Shown: piece by piece, positions 59,360 through 64,000 of the stretch
Layout: each line of letters begins with the position of its first letter
How positions within the stretch are numbered: position 1 is the first letter of the stretch
Assembly (NCBI GenBank): GCA_032433765.1
Contig: JAVIAB010000101.1
Coordinates: forward strand, 65,071,640-65,135,639
Reading direction: 5' to 3'
Length of the DNA: 64,000 bases
Source: Megaustenia siamemsis
Taxonomy: Eukaryota > Mollusca > Gastropoda > Stylommatophora > Ariophantidae
The notes under the pieces: model-generated
What the model saw: only the letters and a program-made list of their open reading frames with translations
Told to the model about the DNA's origin: nothing
Databases searched by the model: none
Translations under genes and position numbers: made by a program

Positions 59360-60440
59360 CTAGTTTTTGTATCTGACAATGCCATTGGTCGGTACCCAAC
59401 TGTTGAATGATAAATCATACCCATACCACATGGCTAAACTCTCTTTTCGTCCCAATGACGAGCGACGTTCGGTTATGATACTCCTGATTCTGTACTCGTG
59501 CTTGTCTCCAACTTTTTGAATTTCTGGCGCGTAGAATGACGCCTCTATTTTATCGCCCTTATTGTCTTTCAACATATATGTAACGGATTTTGTTTAATTT
59601 ACTCGACTGATGGTAAACAGTTTCTCCGTTCCAGCCGCATACCCCTTTTTTAAAAATTGGCTCTGCTCAGGACCAGTCTAACTCGATCACCGGTCTTATA
59701 CATGGTCCTTTCAAATTTAAAGCTGCGTTTGTTACTATACAACGTGTTCCACATCTGTTCTTGACTGTCTCTGCTGACGTCGACGGGTGCCATTATTACA
59801 CTTATGTGATACGAATGGTTATAGCTTCGAAGTAGGCCGTAGGACTTGGACTTAAGACAGTTGATTGTTTTTTCCTGAAATATCGTCACATCCGTTGTTT
59901 CAGAGTCATATTAAAGCGTTCCACCATGGTAGCCTTATTATCTTCGTTCTGTGTAGTGAAAAAGTGAACGTTGTTGTCGGCGAGGAATTGCATCAGAAAT
60001 GTTCTGTTCATAAACTCTGGCCCATTGTCAGTTTGAAAACTCGTAGTTTCCCATCAAGAAATATTTTACCGACGGCTTCCACTAAGAATTTGCCCGTTTT
60101 GGTTCGTATCGGTACAGACCACGCGAATTTACTGAAAACATCCACACAAGAAACCAAATAGGAATACCTATCATTGTGTTTTTGTTTTAAATGTCTCAAA
60201 TCAATCAGGTCTGCTTGATATTGTTGATGGGGCCCACTCATTATAATGGGGCGCCTTTAAAATCTGTGACAAATTGGTTTATGAAAGGTATAGGTGTCCT
60301 GGTGACTCCACTACCGATTGATCTATTTTAATTCCTGGTTTGATATTACGTTGCAGTGCCATTGCACTACTATATGCCCCTGGGCGACTAGGGTCAAAGT
60401 AATGACGTCTCACTATTTTCTCAACTTTTCCAATTTTGGG
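59360..60440 (-). pseudogene. Polinton retroviral-type integrase with chromodomain
   Basis: Integrates the element and defines Polinton/Maverick identity. Minus-strand order: N-terminal HYFDPSRPGAYSS at about 60400, then QYQADLIDL (first catalytic Asp) and CVDVFSKFAW (typical core strand) in 60241-60008, a C-terminal SH3-like region at 59889-59650 (YKTGDRVRLVLSRANF), and a chromodomain-type MWYGYDLSFNSWVP at about 59440-59400. Broken by a stop near 60268, a frameshift around 60008, and another near 59640-59580. Inactive. Confidence 0.85.
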
Positions 60441-60505
60441 GTTAAGATTCTGATCTTGCTTTTCTTGGTCTCAATTTATACGTAGTTACCTGCGGAGTGT
60501 TTTCA

Positions 60506-60832
60506 TTACTTGTCATTGAGGCTTCCAGTGCCATGACCTGCTCTGGTGGCACCTCGATTGGTGGTGGTGGAGAAGGCGTTGTGTTGAATGAGATCAACCG
60601 AGCCCAATGACCGTCGTTTATACTGCTCTAATCTAGTTAAATACTGATTCAGAACACTTTGGTACACTCTGGCATTATCAACGGGTGCTAAATCATCTCG
60701 GTCTAGGATAAGTTGCATTTCATCATCTGAATCTCTCATGTTGTCTTTGATCGCCTCAGGTGCGGTATACGTGGTAGTCTGTTTCAGACCCTCGAGCAAC
60801 CGAGGATACATCAAGATAATTTTTATAGCCAT
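60506..60832 (-). CDS. Polinton small conserved protein (unknown function)
   Basis: 108 codons from the ATG at 60832 (MAIKIILMYPRLLEGL). It has an acidic middle (DSDDEMQLILDRDDL) and a helical VYQSVLNQYLTRLEQYKRR stretch. Small genes with this layout recur next to the integrase in Polinton-type elements; no function is assigned. The frame is open. Confidence 0.5.
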   Translation of the reverse strand: MAIKIILMYPRLLEGLKQTTTYTAPEAIKDNMRDSDDEMQLILDRDDLAPVDNARVYQSVLNQYLTRLEQYKRRSLGSVDLIQHNAFSTTTNRGATRAGHGTGSLNDK

Positions 60833-60842
60833 GGTTACGCAC

Positions 60843-61138
60843 CTAGTACTCACCGAGAACACTTAATATAAGTCGGATCAAAGCACCTATGAACCCACCC
60901 GTTTGTATAATCTCTTTCCATTGCTTAAGAATCGGTGTATTTTTAGTGAGGAGTCTCAACTTCTTCTTGTGTCGACGTAACCCGAACGTCTGTCAAGTGA
61001 GTCTAAAAAAGTGAATGAGTTCGGGGGAAGCTGTTTTCAATATGGCCTTGAAACTACTCGGCGTGGCGACGCGCATACATTTCAACATTTCACCATCTAA
61101 ATGATTATGCAATTTGTTTGTTACTTTGGTAATTTGAA
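60843..61138 (-). pseudogene. Polinton small basic protein with hydrophobic Gly-rich tail
   Basis: The frame reads VATPSSFKAILKTASPELIH, then one in-frame TGA (near 60985), then a very basic RRHKKKLRLLTKN stretch and a terminal IIQTGGFIGALIR segment ending at TAG 60843. A basic region followed by a hydrophobic Gly-containing tail recurs in Polinton and adintovirus genomes, where it has been compared with adenovirus core-type proteins. The assignment is tentative. It overlaps the end of the ATPase gene. Confidence 0.5.
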
Positions 61139-61768
61139 GATTTGTCTCTCCCCTTTAGGAATATCTTTGTTCTGAATCTAAGATGATCCGATGTTTCCTG
61201 ACAAAGGTCCACCAATAAATAACAATGAGGAGACGCTGCCGCGTCATTAAAGCTCTCTTGGAGGTACGCCCATTGACCCGGTACATTTGCTTAGCCAGAT
61301 TGGAGATTTGACTTCCGTCTCTCGGGTTCTTGAAAAGGAGTATTTAATGGGTATTGAGGCTTATAGTTCGATGTTCCTTATTTTTTTTAAAATAGGTTTT
61401 GAACAATATACATCACACTCACATCTATGTGATGACTACCTCTGGTGAATCATTTTGTTACCCTCTTGTCCGTCTCCGACACCAAGTCATCAAGGATGAT
61501 AAGTCGTCTCTTCTGTCTGGTAGATCCTCGATAAGACTCACTGACCCAATAGTCTCGTACATTGGTTACCATTCCCCGTAACACTATATAACTTTCTTCT
61601 CCGGTACGGGGACAACTAATCTTCGTGTAGATTATGTAGAAACATTTGCACAAATACCGTTTACCACAACCTGTCGGATCAGCTATCAGAGCTGTGAAGG
61701 TGTTTCCATCGGGTATCTATCCTCACAAATGAAACTTTGGTGGTTGTATAATCAGTTTTTTTAATCAT
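61121..61768 (-). pseudogene. Polinton FtsK/HerA-type packaging ATPase
   Basis: Genome-packaging ATPase family. ATG at 61768, a Walker A-like ADPTGCGKR (final Lys then Arg in place of the usual Thr/Ser), a Walker B-like RLIILDDLV, then TRGSHHIDVSVMYIVQNLF, a KNPRDGSQISNLAKQMY stretch, and an end ...LPK before TAA at 61121. The gene has a stop at the start of the TRGSHH segment, a stop after VQNLF, and at least three frameshifts. Order and spacing to the small gene downstream match the family. Confidence 0.82.
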
Positions 61769-62570
61769 TGTTACCACTATATATACTATTAAAAAAGCGG
61801 TCAATATCACTCTTACCACCGATATAAATAATATACCTTCACCATCAGTACTGTCGAGTCAGCTTTTTTAATATGAACCGTACAGTCAAACAACGAGCTC
61901 AAGGTTAGGCACGACGTCACAATCATTCATTGCCCACTAAACAACACAAACCATTGTGCTAGTATTAAAAAATTAGTCAATATCGCTCTTTGTAAGAATA
62001 CACTCTACCATACAAAATATATTTCTTTCACCCCCCCCCCCCCCCCCCGGCGCTGAATGAGATTTGATGAAGTAATGACAACAAGTGATTTTAGGTCCAG
62101 CTCACGAGGTTTCCCTCTTTAACACACACTTATTTAAAAAAAAAACTACATTACAAAAACGAGATCACCCCATATAAACATTAAGGACTTTCCTAGTCTC
62201 AGTACGCGTTACTTGAGATCGAACTGTTACACACATTCGATTTGCACATCATCGGCCATGTCAGCCCGGAATGCCCATATCAGCGCCTGGTTCAATCTGA
62301 GAGGTCACTTCCGGGGGTCATCATTGAACATGTCTCAACAAAGCTAATACTGTATTGCATTAGTTACTATAAATAGATGGTCCGCGACCGATTACAGTGA
62401 GATTTAAAGTTCGCTCGATCAGTGTATATGCGCACACAGAAAATTTGCGTCTGTTACCGAGTGGTGTGTCTTTTAAATACGGAGTCGTGTACCGTAAATA
62501 TGCCAACTTCCTTTGATATTTGAGATCAATGGATTTTCATGTCCCACAGCAATGAGAATATAATTTCATT
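61769..62570. other. Spacer between the Polinton ATPase and the terminal exon
   Basis: Mostly AT-rich, with a C run at 62031-62048. No polymerase (PolB) motif was found here or elsewhere in the window. Confidence 0.5.
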
Positions 62571-62620
62571 GTCAAAGGACGGTGTTAAGGCAGTCTCAGA
62601 TTTTGTTTTTTTCAATACAG

Positions 62621-62863
62621 ATCGTTGATAAACATAATGACATACCGCGGTTAGAGTCCTTTAATGTTTCCTACCAGAACCAGTATAGCACTCTATCGAG
62701 ACAGGAATTTATCACGCTAGCTGAGATGCGAGATGAAATTGTATCGGCTTATGCTAACCTCAACAACACTGCACCTCTCAGTAACCAACCGAAAGATATT
62801 AGCGTAATGGATACCCTGGGTGACCCAAATTCAACAGTGACCAATTACCTATTCAATCTTTGA
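62621..62863 (+). CDS. Proposed terminal exon (81 codons plus stop is the open part)
   Basis: The acceptor TTTGTTTTTTTCAATACAG is strong. Phase 0, matching the micro-exon series, gives an 80-residue polar stretch beginning IVDKHNDIPRLESF, including RQEFITLAEMRDEIV and MDTLGDPNST, and ending at TGA 62861-62863. A poly(A) signal AATAAA lies at 62995-63000. The last ~100 nt align to the left inverted-repeat arm, where the frame continues further; a 2-nt deletion in this copy causes the earlier stop. It could be the micro-exon gene's 3' end or an unrelated exon-like part of the repeat. Confidence 0.45.
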   Translation: MVDKHNDIPRLESFNVSYQNQYSTLSRQEFITLAEMRDEIVSAYANLNNTAPLSNQPKDISVMDTLGDPNSTVTNYLFNL

Positions 62864-62994
62864 TCAAGGTTTTGTCAAAACAGAAGGTGGTTGTGTTTTG
62901 AAGCTAATCAACCCTCAAATGCACCTATTTTTGGTAGACATTTAACACAAACAGACAGATCCAGCAAGGCAAGGAAGCCCAGACAGTTAAAATT

Positions 62995-63000
62995 AATAAA
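62995..63000 (+). promoter_or_regulatory. Polyadenylation signal AATAAA
   Basis: Canonical hexamer 132 bp after the stop of the proposed terminal exon. The left arm has AATACA at the equivalent place. Confidence 0.4.
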
Positions 63001-63109
63001 GTCCGCAACCAGAGAGTACTATTTTTTTTTCTTTTCAGATATATGTTCTCTACTTTGATGATATATTATTAAAATCGTTATTGTGAAAAGTGATATACAT
63101 GACTATATT

Positions 63110-63291
63110 CTATCTATTGACCTTTCGAGCCGTAGCCGGCCCATAGGGTGTAGACCAAGGCACACCTTCTCCTATCTGAATTTGTGTTCTAGCAGTTTTC
63201 TTTTAAAGATAGTTCATCAAATCTCGCCATTTGTTTCTGTTATGTGCAAGCAGCTCTATCTCATTGAGGGAGCCGAATCCTGCTGCTCTTG
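63110..63291 (-). mobile_element. LINE 3' end inserted in the right arm, 11-bp target duplication
   Basis: The reverse strand reads AAGFGSLNEIELLAHNRNKW, the same 3' terminus as 12775-13030. ATGACTATATT is present at 63099-63109 and again at 63292-63302. The left arm lacks the insertion, so it came after the arms were formed. Confidence 0.88.
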
Positions 63292-63659
63292 ATGACTATA
63301 TTGTTGGGTAATTTTTTGTTCAATCTCACATATTTTCACTTTTCAACATTTATAAAATACATGTTCTCTGATATATTAATTACATATCCAATATGAAATT
63401 ATATAGAAAGCAACATATTTGTTATGTTCTAATTAACTTTGTTTAATTCGAATGTGAAAGAGTAAGAGAGTGAGAAGAGGAGAGAGTACCAATAACATCG
63501 AGGAGGTCCCCCAAGTCCTAACGAGGAGAGATAACACTGAGCAGCACCCAATGATGCTTTCCTCAATTTAAAAACAAATGACACACAACACATTTACATC
63601 AGCCGTGGAAGAACACAAAACATCAACCGGCATGGCACATGATGATGATGTTACCATGC

Positions 63660-64000
63660 CAGCGACACTAAAATACGACTTCTTCAGGAACAACGCCCCC
63701 TTTTTCTCCATTTAACCCTTAAGATTGCATTTACTTTCCAAAGTCACCACCGGTCAATAACATCGAGGAAGTGTCGGCTGATTAAAAAAACCATGTCAAT
63801 AACACCGAGGAAGCTAACAGCATATCTACATAAATCAATGAAAAAACGGAACATGCTTTCGTCAATCAAACTAACAAAAAAAAACACCAACAATCTTTCA
63901 CAACGCACTATTTAAACACACGTTACCATGATGATGAAGATGATAAAAAACTCATGTCAAAAAGATAGTGGAAGATAACAACCATATCTACATAATTCAA
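63660..64000. repeat. Degenerate direct repeats at the window edge
   Basis: GTCAATAACATCGAGGAAG at about 63753 recurs, altered, at 63796 and resembles 63490. CATATCTACATAA recurs at 63822 and 63983; ATGATGATG tracts recur. Probably a subterminal repeat array continuing beyond the window. Confidence 0.5.

Larger units (their letters stand above)
87..63000 (+). other. Putative micro-exon gene spanning most of the window
   Basis: Seen: at least eleven short segments on the + strand, each bounded by a pyrimidine-rich AG acceptor and a consensus-like donor (GTAAGT, GTATGT, GTAAGA or GTGAGT), all of lengths divisible by three (21-36 nt). Read in phase 0 none contains a stop. In phase +1 the exon at 21498 has TGA, and in phase +2 the exon at 5499 has TGA, so only one phase runs through all of them. 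The exons lie in non-transposon spacers and introns range from 182 bp to about 10.7 kb. A longer exon at 62621 with stop and AATAAA could be the 3' end. Known: schistosome micro-exon genes have this symmetrical short-exon layout and encode secreted, variably spliced proteins. Inference: one gene of this type; the 5' end and signal peptide are probably outside the window. No homology was recognised. Confidence 0.6.
62770..63647 (+). repeat. Right inverted-repeat arm flanking the Polinton core
   Basis: Inverted partner of 56288-56985, interrupted by a 193-bp LINE insertion (including the duplicated target). It includes the end of the proposed terminal exon, a second acceptor-like CTTTTCAG at 63031-63038 that is shared with the left arm, and an outer end CATGGCACATGATGATGATG. 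Confidence 0.75.

Noticed and set aside
56954..61768. A functional endogenous virus-like element
   Set aside because: Protease, capsid, penton, integrase and ATPase genes are all broken and no polymerase was found.

Overview
The window is eukaryotic nuclear DNA from an invertebrate animal. It is AT-rich, has no operons or ribosome binding sites, contains long stretches without genes, and carries microsatellites, minisatellites, tRNA-derived SINEs, several families of decayed non-LTR retrotransposons with (ATG)n tails, one intact Tc1/mariner-type transposon and the wreck of a Polinton/Maverick. The repeat mix suggests a lophotrochozoan, probably a mollusc; this is inference, and I cannot name a species.

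The most interesting structure is easy to miss because each piece is only 12-36 nt long. Along the + strand, in the spacers between transposons, there is a series of tiny exons. Each has a pyrimidine-rich acceptor ending in AG, a short body, and a good 5' donor, usually GTAAGT. The eleven best candidates (2352, 5499, 14797, 21498, 25837, 36591, 39671, 39874, 43696, 45973, 51945) are 21, 24, 27, 21, 27, 36, 21, 30, 21, 30 and 21 nt long. All are multiples of three, and all are open in phase 0, while both other phases hit a stop. Four weaker candidates (87, 11521, 29678, 33561) and a terminal exon at 62621-62863, with a stop and a downstream AATAAA, fit the same phase. I read this as one gene of about 60 kb made largely of symmetrical micro-exons. 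The architecture recalls the micro-exon genes (MEGs) of schistosomes, but I recognise no homology.

Layout: 0-5.5 kb has LINE 3' ends, a young SINE with a 14-bp target duplication and a 20-bp minisatellite. 5.5-14.4 kb is mostly nested LINEs. 15-18.2 kb has two pieces of an RNase H-bearing I-type LINE. 19.5-24.1 kb has a tandem array made from a LINE 3' end, then 18-bp and 49-bp minisatellites. 26.4-32 kb has more LINEs, a second SINE family and a possible hAT remnant. 32.4-35.3 kb has SINEs with 17-bp and 87-bp minisatellites. 36.7-39.4 kb is a near-complete I-type LINE ORF2. 40.5-41.8 kb is a 76-bp minisatellite. 46.3-50.7 kb is an antisense LINE split by a young RTE-type LINE. 53.17-55.56 kb is a complete Sailor-like transposon. 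56.3-63.65 kb is a decayed Polinton core (packaging ATPase, two small virion-type genes, integrase, membrane protein, penton-like, pVI-like fused to half a major capsid protein, protease; no polymerase seen) between inverted repeats.

How the parts interact: the micro-exons lie outside recognisable transposon bodies, so their introns have grown by transposon insertion. The inverted repeats around the Polinton include sequence related to the end of the proposed terminal exon, so the gene's 3' end and the Polinton are physically entangled. Which came first cannot be settled from this window.
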